Shown here: positions 15,841 to 27,100 of the stretch, piece after piece | Numbering within the stretch: the stretch's first letter is position 1 | Layout: every line of letters starts with the position of its first letter | IMG/VR virus record: IMGVR_UViG_3300033571_002949 | Coordinates: 1-64,000 of that record | DNA: 64,000 bases | From: a virus | Strand: one strand, 5' to 3' | The notes under the pieces: generated by a model | The model's input: only the letters and a program-made list of their open reading frames with translations | The model's database searches: none | Told to the model about the DNA's origin: nothing | Made by a program: the position numbers and the translations under genes

Positions 15841-18807
15841 ATGAGTAAAACACAACAGATTCTTGGAGCCGAGGGGTACGAAAATTATCGTCGATATATC
15901 CTGCAAAAAGAAAGTTCTGGCGATTACGCAGTAGTAAACCGTCTAGGATTCATGGGTGGGTATCAGATGGGAGTGCCTGCTCTCAAAGATGCAGGACTGA
16001 TAAGACGTGATGCTCCTAACAGTAACTCAGCCGCACTCAACGACAGCAATTGGACAATACCGGGCGGTCGACAAGCATTTCTAAATAATCCAGCACTGCA
16101 AGACAAAGCATTTGCTACTTACACTGATAAAAATTTAGGTTATCTAAATGCCAGTCGTGTAATAGGGCCTAATACATCCGCTGAACAAACAGCAGGTTAT
16201 CTAGGTGCTTCGCACCTAGTAGGTGCCGGAGCAGTCAACGCAGATAGATCTCTCAGCAAAAAAGACGCCAACGGTGTACAAGCAAAATCCTATTATGATG
16301 GGGCAGCCGGTGCAGTATCAGGAAAAACGCCTGTGCCTCCTGCCGGAGCAGCCAAACCTGGGGCAAAACCTAAAACAGAACAAAGACCTCGAGAAGTTTA
16401 CAGTGGTAAAAACGTTAATCTAGGAGACAGTGGAGTTGGAACTAATATTCCTGTAAGTTACACTCCTCCGGGTAATGTTGATATTGTACTACCACAGCCC
16501 AATCCTTTGAGATCCTTTGCTAGTTTTACTACTATTATCACATTAAGTTGTCTAACAGCAGACGAATACAACTATCCAGAACAAAGTTATAAAGCAGGAA
16601 GATTGGGAAAAATTATTGCTAAATCTGGCGGCAGCGGCGATCAAGTAGTAAGTCTTGCCGCAGAAACTAGCGACAACAGATCTGGAAAATATGAATTTTT
16701 TATTACAGATTTTGAATTTGAACTTGAAGCAACTTTTAATAGATTAACGTTAGGCAGTAACTTGACAGACATGAAAATGACTATCATAGAGCCTTATAGT
16801 ATGGGAATGCTGTTTCAAGCTCTAGAAGTAGCCGCTAGAGAAAACGGTCACGAAACTGGGTATAACTTGGCTCCGTTTTTAATTACTATAGAATTTGTAG
16901 GGTGGGATGACAATGGAAATTCTCATAAAGTTCCTAACACTACAAGACATTTACCTGTGCATTTAGTAGACATGAGCATGGAAGTTACTGGGGCAGGATC
17001 CACTTATAGTCTACAGGCTATTGCGTATAACGAAACAGCAGTATCAGATTTGAATAATGTTTTTAAAACAGATATTGGCATTGCAGGTAGTACTGTTCAA
17101 GAAATATTACAATCTGGCGAGTTTAGTTTACAGGCAGTAATTAATAAACGAATTCAAGAAATGAACTCTAAAGAAAAAGTCAAAGGCCTGCCAGATGAAA
17201 TACTAATTGTGTTTCCTAAAGATTCGACAAATATTGCTAACAGTGAATCTAACTCGGACAACGAAGATGAAAACAATAATCAAGACAATGATCAGTTAAT
17301 AGATTTAAACGACCGAACAGCAACACAAGATCCTAATGAAAGTAAATCAGTAGATTTTACAACAAGAATTAATGCCACAAGGGGTGCGAATAATCTAGTA
17401 GTACAGGATAACAGTACTCTTAATGATATAGGTATATCATCAATGGATTTTTCTCAGTCAATGGCTGGCGAAAGTAAACAGGTACAAACTAATGTTGCTC
17501 AACCAGATGCATCTAAAGGCATAAGAAGAAAAAATGCCACATATGATCCTAAGAGTCGACTATTTGTTTTTGAACAAGGGTCTACAATAATAAACGCAAT
17601 CACTAATGTAATAGTAGTCAGTGAATATGGTAAATCGGCTGTAGAAAAAGCCAACAAGGATCCTAGCGGATTAATTCCTTGGTTTAGAATTGAAACCGCA
17701 GTATATATTAAACCTAGTGAAGAAGGTAATCTAGGAAAAAACAGACCGCCTGTGGCAATAGTGTTTAAGGTAGTACCTTATTTCGTACACAGTGCCAAAT
17801 ATAAAAGAGCAAACTCTGAACCTAAAGGATTAGACTGGCTCACAGAAGAAACAGCCAAAGTTTATGATTATATCTATACTGGTAAAAACGAAGAAATTAT
17901 AGATTTTAAATTAAACTTTACAACATTATTTGGTACACCACAACTAGCAGACAACGGTCTATTAAATGCCGCAACATTTTATTCGACTAAAAATTCTGCA
18001 GGATTACCAGACACTAGTCCAATTATCTCCAGCAACGAGTCTGGAGAAATAGAAGGGAACAACGGCAAAACAGACGGACAAAACACAGAAGTAAATGCAC
18101 TTGTTGGAGGAACTCCGGCCGCAGATCATCGAACGTTAATAGCACAAATGTTTAACTATGCGATATTAAACGATATGAGCACAGATGTTGTACAAGTAGA
18201 ATTACAAATACAAGGAGATCCGTATTTCATTGCTGACAGCGGCATTGGTAATTTTAGCAACACTGGATCTGGTAGATTTAATATTACAGAAGATGTTGCC
18301 ATGGATTATCAAAGTGGTATAGTTACTGTGATTTTAAATTTTAGAACACCTATAGATTACGGCCCAACTGGAATTATGGAGTTTGGAGTTAACACCGAAG
18401 TACTAGAAGAGTTTAGTGGATTGTACGAATTAGTTTTAACAAAATCTGCAGTTAGCAAAGGTAAGTTTACACAATTATTGACCTTAAACAGAATAGACAA
18501 TCAGAAACCAAGACCCCAAGTATTAGCAGGAGCATCAACAACCGATGCCGTAGCAGAAAGAGCCAACGGTAGTGAAGAATTACGAGACGAAACGGGACAG
18601 TTAAGTACAATAAGAAGAAATACTGAAACAGGTGATTTATATGACTCTACAGGACTATATGATGATAACGGTAGAGCCACATTTGATCCCAATAACCCAG
18701 CCGCAAGAACTAAAGTAAGAACATCACCGGCTGTGGCCAATGCTGAGATGTTAGTAGAATCTAGCACTCCCGAAAATACTTTTTCTTCTGATTACATAGC
18801 ACCATAA
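15841..18807 (+). CDS. Baseplate hub protein with N-terminal lysozyme/transglycosylase-like domain
   Basis: A 988-residue protein. Residues about 5-130 resemble a phage peptidoglycan-cleaving domain: LQKESSGDY with candidate catalytic E24, then GFMGGYQMG (about 37-45) and a repeat of small helices. After a Pro/Ala/Lys linker (about 160-185) comes a long beta-rich region (about 215-890) that I interpret as hub structure, since the gene lies between gp53 and gp5 where a gp27-type hub is expected. T4 carries its lysozyme inside gp5; here gp5 has none, so the activity seems to have moved to this protein. The C-terminal 90 residues look disordered. Confidence 0.65.
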   Translation: MSKTQQILGAEGYENYRRYILQKESSGDYAVVNRLGFMGGYQMGVPALKDAGLIRRDAPNSNSAALNDSNWTIPGGRQAFLNNPALQDKAFATYTDKNLGYLNASRVIGPNTSAEQTAGYLGASHLVGAGAVNADRSLSKKDANGVQAKSYYDGAAGAVSGKTPVPPAGAAKPGAKPKTEQRPREVYSGKNVNLGDSGVGTNIPVSYTPPGNVDIVLPQPNPLRSFASFTTIITLSCLTADEYNYPEQSYKAGRLGKIIAKSGGSGDQVVSLAAETSDNRSGKYEFFITDFEFELEATFNRLTLGSNLTDMKMTIIEPYSMGMLFQALEVAARENGHETGYNLAPFLITIEFVGWDDNGNSHKVPNTTRHLPVHLVDMSMEVTGAGSTYSLQAIAYNETAVSDLNNVFKTDIGIAGSTVQEILQSGEFSLQAVINKRIQEMNSKEKVKGLPDEILIVFPKDSTNIANSESNSDNEDENNNQDNDQLIDLNDRTATQDPNESKSVDFTTRINATRGANNLVVQDNSTLNDIGISSMDFSQSMAGESKQVQTNVAQPDASKGIRRKNATYDPKSRLFVFEQGSTIINAITNVIVVSEYGKSAVEKANKDPSGLIPWFRIETAVYIKPSEEGNLGKNRPPVAIVFKVVPYFVHSAKYKRANSEPKGLDWLTEETAKVYDYIYTGKNEEIIDFKLNFTTLFGTPQLADNGLLNAATFYSTKNSAGLPDTSPIISSNESGEIEGNNGKTDGQNTEVNALVGGTPAADHRTLIAQMFNYAILNDMSTDVVQVELQIQGDPYFIADSGIGNFSNTGSGRFNITEDVAMDYQSGIVTVILNFRTPIDYGPTGIMEFGVNTEVLEEFSGLYELVLTKSAVSKGKFTQLLTLNRIDNQKPRPQVLAGASTTDAVAERANGSEELRDETGQLSTIRRNTETGDLYDSTGLYDDNGRATFDPNNPAARTKVRTSPAVANAEMLVESSTPENTFSSDYIAP

Positions 18808-18808
18808 T

Positions 18809-20200
18809 ATGCCAGAAATAAGACGAACGCCAGAAAATCAAAGCCCACTAGGACCCGGTCCCTACTTGGCTAAAATTGTTAGCCACCTTGATCCAAAATA
18901 CATGGGTACACTGCAAGTCCAACTATTGAGAGATGTTGGTAACTTACCTAATCGCGTGGGTAATACTATTCCGGTAAAATATCTCAGTCCGTTCTATGGA
19001 GTTACAGCATTAGAGCATACTGGTAATAACAATACATATAACGACACACAAAAAAGTTACGGTTTTTGGATGGTACCGCCAGATGTTGGTACAACAGTCA
19101 TGGTAATTTTTGTTGATGGTGATATTAAACAAGGATATTGGATTGGTTGTGTTCAAGACGAGTTTATGAACTTTATGACTCCGGGATTAGCCGCAACAGA
19201 GCTACACAACGAGACAGGATCGGGCAAACGTGTAGTAGCAGAATTTAATAAACGATTAAATGATCAAACACAAACTGACACAACATTAATTAAAAAACCT
19301 GTACACCCTTTTGATCAAGTATTATCGGCCCAAGGACTTGCCGGGGATGAAACTAGAGGAACAACTACTTCTAGTGCAAGACGAGATTTGCCTAGTATGG
19401 TATTCGGTATTAGCACTCCGGGCCCAGTAGATAGAAGAAGTGGTGCTAAAAAAGGAACTACTGGTTTTCAAGAAAGCCGTGTAACAGGCACATTTGTTAG
19501 TCGATTGGGCGGCAGTACTTTTGTCATGGATGACGGTGACGAAAACTTTTTACGAGTTGGCCCGGCTAGCGAAGCACCTAGTCAATATGTCAGCGTTGAA
19601 AATGATGAAACGGGCGGAGATCCAACTATTCCACACAACGAACTAGTACGTATTAGAACACGCACAGGTCATCAAATACTTTTACACAACAGTGAAGATT
19701 TAATTTACATTGGTAATGCTAGGGGAACTACTTGGATAGAACTTACTAGTAATGGTAAAATTGATATCTATGCCGCAGACAGTGTTAGCATACACACTAA
19801 AGCAGATCTTAATGTCACCGCAGACAGAGATATAAATCTTAAAGCAGGGCGTAATGTTAATATTAAAGCCGGTGAAAAGTTTCATGCTGAAAGTGGTGCA
19901 GATTGGGCGGCACTAAGTGGCGCTAATACCTTTATTACCACATCAGGGACAACAAACATCAACAGTGGTGGCAATCATTTAGAAACAGCGGCACAGATTC
20001 ACATGAACGGGCCAGCCGCAGGCACAGCCAGTGCAGGGCCTGATCCTAAACGTGTGCCACAAGCAGAACCGTGGGGAGGACATGAAAATTTAAACCCTTC
20101 GGGACATACTCCGGAAGTTACAGATGCATCTTCTAGTAGCCAAGTAAAAAATGGTACAGTGGGTAAAACACTAGATACCTTTAAGAAAACAGGCAAATAA
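18809..20200 (+). CDS. 5: Baseplate hub spike protein gp5 (no lysozyme domain)
   Basis: A 463-residue VgrG/gp5-type spike. Residues about 15-150 form the OB-fold domain (PYLAKIVSHLDPKYMGTLQV, then PDVGTTVMVIFVDGD and GYWIGCVQDE); residues about 320-400 have the short strand repeats of the gp5C triple beta-helix (DIYAADSVSIHT, LNVTADRDINLKAG, VNIKAG). T4 gp5 carries a lysozyme domain between these parts; none is visible here. The protein is the membrane-piercing needle under the tail tube. It starts 1 bp after the hub gene. Confidence 0.9.
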   Translation: MPEIRRTPENQSPLGPGPYLAKIVSHLDPKYMGTLQVQLLRDVGNLPNRVGNTIPVKYLSPFYGVTALEHTGNNNTYNDTQKSYGFWMVPPDVGTTVMVIFVDGDIKQGYWIGCVQDEFMNFMTPGLAATELHNETGSGKRVVAEFNKRLNDQTQTDTTLIKKPVHPFDQVLSAQGLAGDETRGTTTSSARRDLPSMVFGISTPGPVDRRSGAKKGTTGFQESRVTGTFVSRLGGSTFVMDDGDENFLRVGPASEAPSQYVSVENDETGGDPTIPHNELVRIRTRTGHQILLHNSEDLIYIGNARGTTWIELTSNGKIDIYAADSVSIHTKADLNVTADRDINLKAGRNVNIKAGEKFHAESGADWAALSGANTFITTSGTTNINSGGNHLETAAQIHMNGPAAGTASAGPDPKRVPQAEPWGGHENLNPSGHTPEVTDASSSSQVKNGTVGKTLDTFKKTGK

Positions 20201-20208
20201 ATAAAGTT

Positions 20209-20649
20209 ATGGCATTAGAAAAAAACCTTATTAGCAGAACAGTTGTACAAGGTAATCAAAAACAAACGGTTGCCGGAAGCCGTACCTACAGAGGTTTAAG
20301 TACTATAGCAGATCCTGCAGGCAGTTTTGCTCTTTATGATATTGCTTTAATTAAACAGGATATTATCAATCACTTTCATATTCGCAAAGGCGAACGCTTA
20401 GAAAGACCTGAATTTGGCACTATTATTTGGGACGCACTGTTTGAGCCTTTAACAGAAGAACTTAAAGAAATCATAGCACAGGACGTTACTACAATTATAA
20501 ATTTTGATCCACGTGTTAAAGTTGATAGGATTGTAGTCAGTGAATACGAAAGTGGACTACAAATAGAGTGCGAACTAACATACTTGCCCTACAACATATC
20601 TGAACAACTGCGTTTTCAGTTTGATCAAGACAACAGTATCCTAGCATAA
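20209..20649 (+). CDS. 25: Baseplate wedge protein gp25
   Basis: A 146-residue protein of the gp25/W family. The diagnostic segment is RKGERLERPEFGTIIWDALF (about residues 60-79), containing the Glu-Arg-Pro-Glu-Phe-Gly motif. T4 gp25 is 132 residues. It joins with gp6 to form the conserved wedge core and probably primes sheath assembly. It lies 8 bp after gp5. Confidence 0.93.
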   Translation: MALEKNLISRTVVQGNQKQTVAGSRTYRGLSTIADPAGSFALYDIALIKQDIINHFHIRKGERLERPEFGTIIWDALFEPLTEELKEIIAQDVTTIINFDPRVKVDRIVVSEYESGLQIECELTYLPYNISEQLRFQFDQDNSILA

Positions 20650-20673
20650 TAATCTACCCAGTTTTTTCGTTGC

Positions 20674-20681
20674 GATAAATA
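20674..20681 (+). promoter_or_regulatory. Late promoter (GATAAATA) for gp6
   Basis: GATAAATA lies in the 50-bp gap between gp25 and gp6, 18 bp before the gp6 start, with a GAGGGG site after it. The gp6-gp7 pair can therefore be transcribed apart from the upstream baseplate genes. Confidence 0.6.
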
Positions 20682-20699
20682 TCAGTATGAGGGGATATT

Positions 20700-23600
20700 A
20701 TGGCCAGTGTAGATAGACAAAATAGACTAATTGTAGCGGAAGATTGGAAAAAGATATACCAAAGTTTCCGTAACGCAGATTTTCAAAGTTACGATTTCGA
20801 CAATTTACGTCGTACAATGATCACGTACTTACGTGAAAATTATCCTGAAGATTTTAACGACTATATCGAAAGCAGTGAGTATCTAGCCCTCATAGATCTT
20901 ATTGCGTACTTAGGTCAAAATCTTGCTTTCCGCTTTGATCTAAACAGTCGAGATAATTTTCTTGAACTAGCAGAACGTCGTGAAAGTGTGCTTCGATTGG
21001 CACGTTTATTAAGTTACAATCCTAAGCGTAATTTACCAGCCAACGGACTGTTAAAATTCACAGCAGTATCTACCACAGAAGCAGTTATTGACAGTAATGG
21101 TCGTAACCTAGCAGGGCAGACTATAGTATGGAATGATCCAGCCAACGCTAACTGGTATGAGCAATTTATCAAGGTAATCAATGCTGCCATGACAGAAACT
21201 ATTCAGTTTGGCAAACCCCAGGATCGAGCTGTAATTTCTGGAATAAGAACAGAGCAATATCGTTTTAATGCTACTAATACTGAAGTTCCTGTTTATGCTT
21301 TTAACAAATCCATAGACGGAAGAAATACCAACTTTGAAGTTGTTAGTTGTTCATTTAAAGACAGCGATAAAATTTACGAAGAAGCACCTTTTCCTGGCAA
21401 CAGTTTAGCATTCTTATATAGGGATGACGGCGGTGGTGCTCCTAGCAGTAACACAGGTTTCTTTGCACACTTCCGTCAAGGTAGTCTTCAAACAGGAAAC
21501 TTTGGCATATCAAGACCTAGTCCTAATGAAACTGTTGACATAGATAGTTCTGGAATTAATAACGACGACATTTGGTTGTATAAGTTAGACGGTATTGGTT
21601 TAGAAAATGAATTGTGGACCAAAGTTGATGCTACTGAAGGCAATAACATTATCTATAACAGCGTTAATAAAAAAATAAGAAATATCTACAGTGTGCTTTC
21701 ACGTACCGGAGATCGTATACGTTTAAGTTTTGCTGACGGAGTGTTTGGAGACTTGCCACAAGGCAATTTTAAAATCTATTATCGTGTCAGCAACGGATTA
21801 CGCTATTCTGTTAATCCTAACAATATTAAAAACGTTACTATAGATATTCCTTATGTTAGTAAGAGAGGTAAACAAGAAACTATCACTGTAACACTTGGTT
21901 TAAAATATACAGTTAACAATGCGTCTGCCGCAGAAACTTCTGCCAGCATTAAACAGAAAGCCCCACAGACTTATTACACACAAGGTCGAATGATCACAGG
22001 CGAGGACTATAACGTTCTGCCGTTGAGTATCAGCCAAGAAATTATTAAAGCCAAAGCAGTTAATCGTGTTAGCAGTGGTATTAGTCGTTATTTTGATTTA
22101 AAAGACACTAGTGGAAAATACAGTAGCACTAATATATTTGGCACAGATGGTATCATTTATAAACAAGAGTTTGCTGAGACATTTAATTTTAGCGCCGCTA
22201 CTAGATCAGAAATTGAAAGTGTTGTAGTTAATAAATTAAGTCCTGTGCTAAAGAAAAAGTCAGTGTATGATTTTTACCTAGATAATTTTCCACGTGTTGG
22301 ATTATCGATTACTTTTGCAGATTGGAGACAAATTTCTAAGGCCACAAATGTGTCTACAGGTTATGTTAAAAATGTCGATACAGATGAACCTAAAACTGTA
22401 GGAAGTTTTACCAGCAGTAATCTTTTTTATCTAATACCGAACAGTTTAGTAAAGTTTACAGCATATGTCGAAGGTACTCCTATCAAACATTTTGATAAAA
22501 ATAATCTTATCGTCGACGGTCCAGCATCTTTACCAGGTGACAAAGAATATATCTGGGCAAAAGTTATCAACGTAGTTGGTGACGGCACATACGGAGAAGA
22601 TCAAATATTGCCTAACGGTGAAGGTCCAGTTAAATTTAACGAAATAATTCCTAATAATGCAGTATTAGATAGTATTGTACCAAGATTTACTAAAGCATTA
22701 GATTCTGCTACGCAATCTCGAATTATAGATTTAATTTTTGCTAATAAAGAATTTGGACTAAGATACGACACAACAGTAACAGCATGGAAAATTGTAACAG
22801 AAAGTAATCTTGATAAACTTTCTAATTTTAATTTAGGTAAAGCAGGAGATATTAGCAATCAACAATTAGATTCTAGTTGGTTAGTAATGTTTGAAACTGA
22901 TGGAGAAACATATACAGTAACTAACAGAGGTCTTCGCTATGTTTTTGAAAGCGAAACTGAAGTTAGATTTTTCTTCGACAGCAGTGACAAAGTGTATGAT
23001 ACTAAGACAGGAAAAGTAATTAGAGATAGAATAACAATTCTTAGCATTAATAAACAACCAGATGTTACTTCTGCATTTATGAACGACTTTGAATGGAATA
23101 TTGTTGAAGAGTATAAAGGTGCCGACGGATACATCGATTCTAAGAAAATTTCTATTAGTTTTTCAGACACAGATGAAGACGGCGTAGTAGATGATCCAGA
23201 TTTGTTTACACGTATAGTAGCCCCTACAACTAATCCTAGAGAAAAATATATTTTTCAACAGCGTAGAGTTGGATTAGATGGTGTAATAGATTATTATTAT
23301 CTAGACAATTCTAATAGTCTTATCAATGTCTACGAAACACAAGGACAAGCGGAACAAGATATTCCTACTTTTTCAAATGGAAAATTAGTCTATATAATTA
23401 ACGAGGATCTTGTAAAAACTTTTAATTCTGCCACAACTAGTTTTACTATTAATACAGAATATCGATCATACCAAGGAAGAAATTCTATTAAATTTCAGTA
23501 TATACATGCCGCAGACGAAAGCAGTCGTTTAGACCCAGCGGCTACAAACATCGTTGATGTTTATATGCTAACACGCAGTTATGACACAGAGTATCGACGT

Positions 23601-24146
23601 TGGCTCAAAGGAGAGATAGACAGTAAGCCCTTACCTTTAAGCAGTGATTCTTTGTTTGTTAATTTTGGTAGCAATCTTAACAAAATAAAATCGGTCAGCG
23701 ATGAAATAATCTATCATCCTGTAAAATATAAAAATATTTTTGGTAGTACAGCAGATACTAGTCTTCAAGCCACATTTAAAGTAGTAAAAAGCCAAGGCGT
23801 TTCAGTTAGCGACAGTGATATAAAAACTGCGGTCATAAACGCCATTAATGAATTTTTTGCTATTGAAAATTGGGAGTTTGGAGATACATTTTATTTCGGC
23901 GAGTTAGCCACATATGTGATGAATAAACTTTCCCCAAATTTGGCTAATATTGTTTTAGTACCTAAACAAGATGGTTTAAGTTTTGGTAGTCTCTACGAAA
24001 TAAAATCTAACTCAGATGAAATTTTTGTAAGTTCGGCAACAGTTGATGATGTTGAAATTATTTCTGAAATAACAGCGTCACGTATACGAGCATCAGGTAC
24101 TGTGTTAACCAGCACACAATCTACTAGTGGAATAACAAGCGCATAA
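20700..24146 (+). CDS. 6: Baseplate wedge protein gp6
   Basis: An 1148-residue gp6/J-type protein. The N-terminal part (residues about 15-130: YDFDNLRRTMITYLRENYP, SSEYLALIDLIAYLGQNLAF, then NFLELAERRESVLRLARLL) is the conserved gp6 core, and the C-terminal end (about 1020-1110: INEFFAIENWEFGDTFYF, GELATYVMNKLSP) is also typical. T4 gp6 is 660 residues, so about 480 residues are inserted in the middle, mostly beta-rich. gp6 dimers form the ring that dilates when the baseplate is triggered. It stops 4 bp before the giant gene. Confidence 0.92.
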   Translation: MASVDRQNRLIVAEDWKKIYQSFRNADFQSYDFDNLRRTMITYLRENYPEDFNDYIESSEYLALIDLIAYLGQNLAFRFDLNSRDNFLELAERRESVLRLARLLSYNPKRNLPANGLLKFTAVSTTEAVIDSNGRNLAGQTIVWNDPANANWYEQFIKVINAAMTETIQFGKPQDRAVISGIRTEQYRFNATNTEVPVYAFNKSIDGRNTNFEVVSCSFKDSDKIYEEAPFPGNSLAFLYRDDGGGAPSSNTGFFAHFRQGSLQTGNFGISRPSPNETVDIDSSGINNDDIWLYKLDGIGLENELWTKVDATEGNNIIYNSVNKKIRNIYSVLSRTGDRIRLSFADGVFGDLPQGNFKIYYRVSNGLRYSVNPNNIKNVTIDIPYVSKRGKQETITVTLGLKYTVNNASAAETSASIKQKAPQTYYTQGRMITGEDYNVLPLSISQEIIKAKAVNRVSSGISRYFDLKDTSGKYSSTNIFGTDGIIYKQEFAETFNFSAATRSEIESVVVNKLSPVLKKKSVYDFYLDNFPRVGLSITFADWRQISKATNVSTGYVKNVDTDEPKTVGSFTSSNLFYLIPNSLVKFTAYVEGTPIKHFDKNNLIVDGPASLPGDKEYIWAKVINVVGDGTYGEDQILPNGEGPVKFNEIIPNNAVLDSIVPRFTKALDSATQSRIIDLIFANKEFGLRYDTTVTAWKIVTESNLDKLSNFNLGKAGDISNQQLDSSWLVMFETDGETYTVTNRGLRYVFESETEVRFFFDSSDKVYDTKTGKVIRDRITILSINKQPDVTSAFMNDFEWNIVEEYKGADGYIDSKKISISFSDTDEDGVVDDPDLFTRIVAPTTNPREKYIFQQRRVGLDGVIDYYYLDNSNSLINVYETQGQAEQDIPTFSNGKLVYIINEDLVKTFNSATTSFTINTEYRSYQGRNSIKFQYIHAADESSRLDPAATNIVDVYMLTRSYDTEYRRWLKGEIDSKPLPLSSDSLFVNFGSNLNKIKSVSDEIIYHPVKYKNIFGSTADTSLQATFKVVKSQGVSVSDSDIKTAVINAINEFFAIENWEFGDTFYFGELATYVMNKLSPNLANIVLVPKQDGLSFGSLYEIKSNSDEIFVSSATVDDVEIISEITASRIRASGTVLTSTQSTSGITSA

Positions 24147-24150
24147 GACT

Positions 24151-27100
24151 ATGGCATTTAATAACGATCAACAAGAATCAGCACTACCTATTGGAAATTC
24201 TGCTAACAGAACTTCTGTGGATTTTTTACCAAGATATTTTAGAACAGCAACTAATCAAAAGTTCTTAAATGCTACTTTAGATCAGTTAATATCTGAAGGT
24301 GAAGTAGAAAAAATAAACGCCTTTGTAGGAAGAAAAACTACAGAAGCATACAGCATCAGAGATAGATATTTAGATGATGTTAGCGATCAGCGTACAGCAT
24401 ATCAGTTAGAACCTGCTATTACTATTAGAGATAGTCTTAACAATTATGTATTTTTTAAAGACTATAATGATTACATTAATCAGTTAAGTTTTTTTAATTC
24501 TAACAACAGCAATCATGATTTAATCAACAGTCAAGAATTTTATGCGTGGAATCCGCATATTGACTGGGATAAGTTTATCAATTATAGAGAATATTATTGG
24601 TTGCCTAACGGACCCCAAAGTATTCCAGTTGTTGGCCAAACACCTAACATAATCAGTACTTACAAGGTTGCACTTGTTGATGAAACAGATAATCAGGCTT
24701 ATGTGTTTACTCCAGACGGACTAACTCGCAATCCTACACTAACATTGTATAGAGGTCAAACTTATCGTTTTGAAGTTGACTGTGCTGATCAGCCAATAGC
24801 ATTTAAAACTGATAGAATTTCAGGCGATAGTTTTTTCTATACACAAGGTGTTAGTACAGGTAACGCATACGTAGGCACCGGTATAATCGAATTCCAAGTG
24901 CCAGAAGATGCTCCAAATATTCTTTATTACGTTAGTAAGAACGATATAAACTCCAGCGGTATTTTAAAAATTTATGACATTGACGAGTTTACAAAAATAG
25001 ATGTAGAAAACGAAATTATTGGTAAAAAGACTTATGTGTTAAATGACGGCACACCTCTAAGCAACGGTATGCGTGTTTTCTTTCAAGGGCGTGTAACACC
25101 AGAAAAATACTCAACGGGTAATTGGTATGTAGAAGGTGTAGGCAACAGCATTTATCTTGTTGCAGAAAACGATCTATTAACACCTGCCAGTTATGCCTCT
25201 AATGCAGATATTGAATTTGACAATGAACAATTTGACACACAAGGCTACGATGTTAATGCAAACTACCCATCGACTAAAGATTATCTAATAGTTAATAGGG
25301 GTAGTAAAGATAGAAATCCTTGGAGTCGTTATAATCGTTGGTTCCACAAGGACGTTATAGAAGTATCAGCCGCTGTTAATAATCAGCCACTGACACTTGA
25401 TCAAAATGCTCGTGCTAAACGACCAATTATTGAATTTGAAGCAGGACTTACACTTTGGAATTTTGGTAGTCAAGCCAAAGACAACGTTACTCTAGTAGAT
25501 ACATTTACCACAGATGTATTTTCTAAAGTAGAAGGTAGTTTAGGTTATAATGTTGATGGTGTTAATTTATTAGAAGGGATGCGAGTGCTGTTTACAGCAG
25601 ACACTGATATACGTGTAAGTGGTCGTATATTCCGTGTTTCGTTTGTTACGCATCTTGGTACAAGAAGAATTACCTTAATAGCAGAATCAGATACTGATCC
25701 TATCGAAGGCGAAACAGTATTAGTTTTAGAAGGTGATGAAAACAGTGGAAAAATGTATTACTATTCTAATGGATTTTGGAAAGTATCTCAGCAAAAAACA
25801 ACAATAAATCAGGCTCCTCTGTTTGATGTGTTTAACAGTGACGGCATTAGTTACGGAGACAAATCTGTATATGTAGGTTCTACATTTGCTGGTACAAAAC
25901 TGTTTACTTACGCACCCGGTTCTGTGTTAGATTCGGAATTAAAATTTGGCATATCCTACAGAAATATTGGTAATATTGGTGATATAGTTTTTGATTTTAA
26001 TTTACACACTGATTCGTTTTTATATCAAGATCTAGCCGAGGTTAAAACAGTAACATTGGATAGAGGTTACTTAAAGCAAACTAATGGTCTACTGTCAGAA
26101 TCTTTTGTAAACGGGTGGAGCAAGGCTAGTGCAACTAGTCGACAATATGTTGTTAGACAATACGATGCAGTTGAACGTCAAAATTTCTTCCCCATTGATG
26201 TGTACGACAATGTTGGGTCGCTAACTGACTTAGAAGTGCGTGTATGGGTCAACGGCAAATTAAAATCTAATATATCAGATTACAGCATTTTTGTAGAAGG
26301 TGTTAACGCCTATGTAGATTTTATTGCAGATTTAAACACTACGGATTCTGTAGTAGTTAAGACTCGCAGTTCAGCAGTTAAAAATCAAAATGGCTATTAT
26401 GAATTTCCGCATAATTTAGAAAATAATCCTCTTAACATTAGCATGGATGATTTCACTTTAGGCGAAATATCTAATCATTTAAAAACAATCGTTGAAAACA
26501 ACTCAGAAGTTATTGGCACAGTACCAGGTCCAACAAATTTAAGAGATATTTCAAATTTATCTGCATATGGTCGCAAAATAATACAGCACAGCGGTCCATT
26601 GTCATTGGCTGCTTATCATATTACAGATAAAGAGCATAATATAGTAAAGTCATTAAGATTCGCTAAAAACGAGTACAGTAAATTCAAAAGAAATTTTCTG
26701 CGTATTGCGGAATCTTACGGCTTCGATGGTGACACAAGAGTACACTTAGATCTTTTATTAAGAGAAGCAGTTAAAGATAATGTAGATACTATGCCGTTTT
26801 ACTTTAGCGACATGATCCCATTTTCTGCAAACTTTATCTACGAACAAACAGTTATAGACGACAGCATAACTCAATACCCTATAACTTTTAATTTTGATTT
26901 AACACAACCTAGTCAACGTGCAGTTTTAGTTTACTTGAACGATCAACAACTACTGCACGGAAAAGAATACGAGTTTGTAAATGATAGTTTTGTCAGTATT
27001 CTCGTACCAATTGTAGAAGGCGACAATGTTAAAATTATTCAGTATGAAAGTACCGATGGCTGCTACGTACCACCAACGCCAACAAAGTTAGGTTTATATC

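Noticed and set aside
20196-20203. AATAAATA just before gp25
   Set aside because: It is only 5 bp from the gp25 start, too close for a leader with a ribosome-binding site, and overlaps the gp5 stop.
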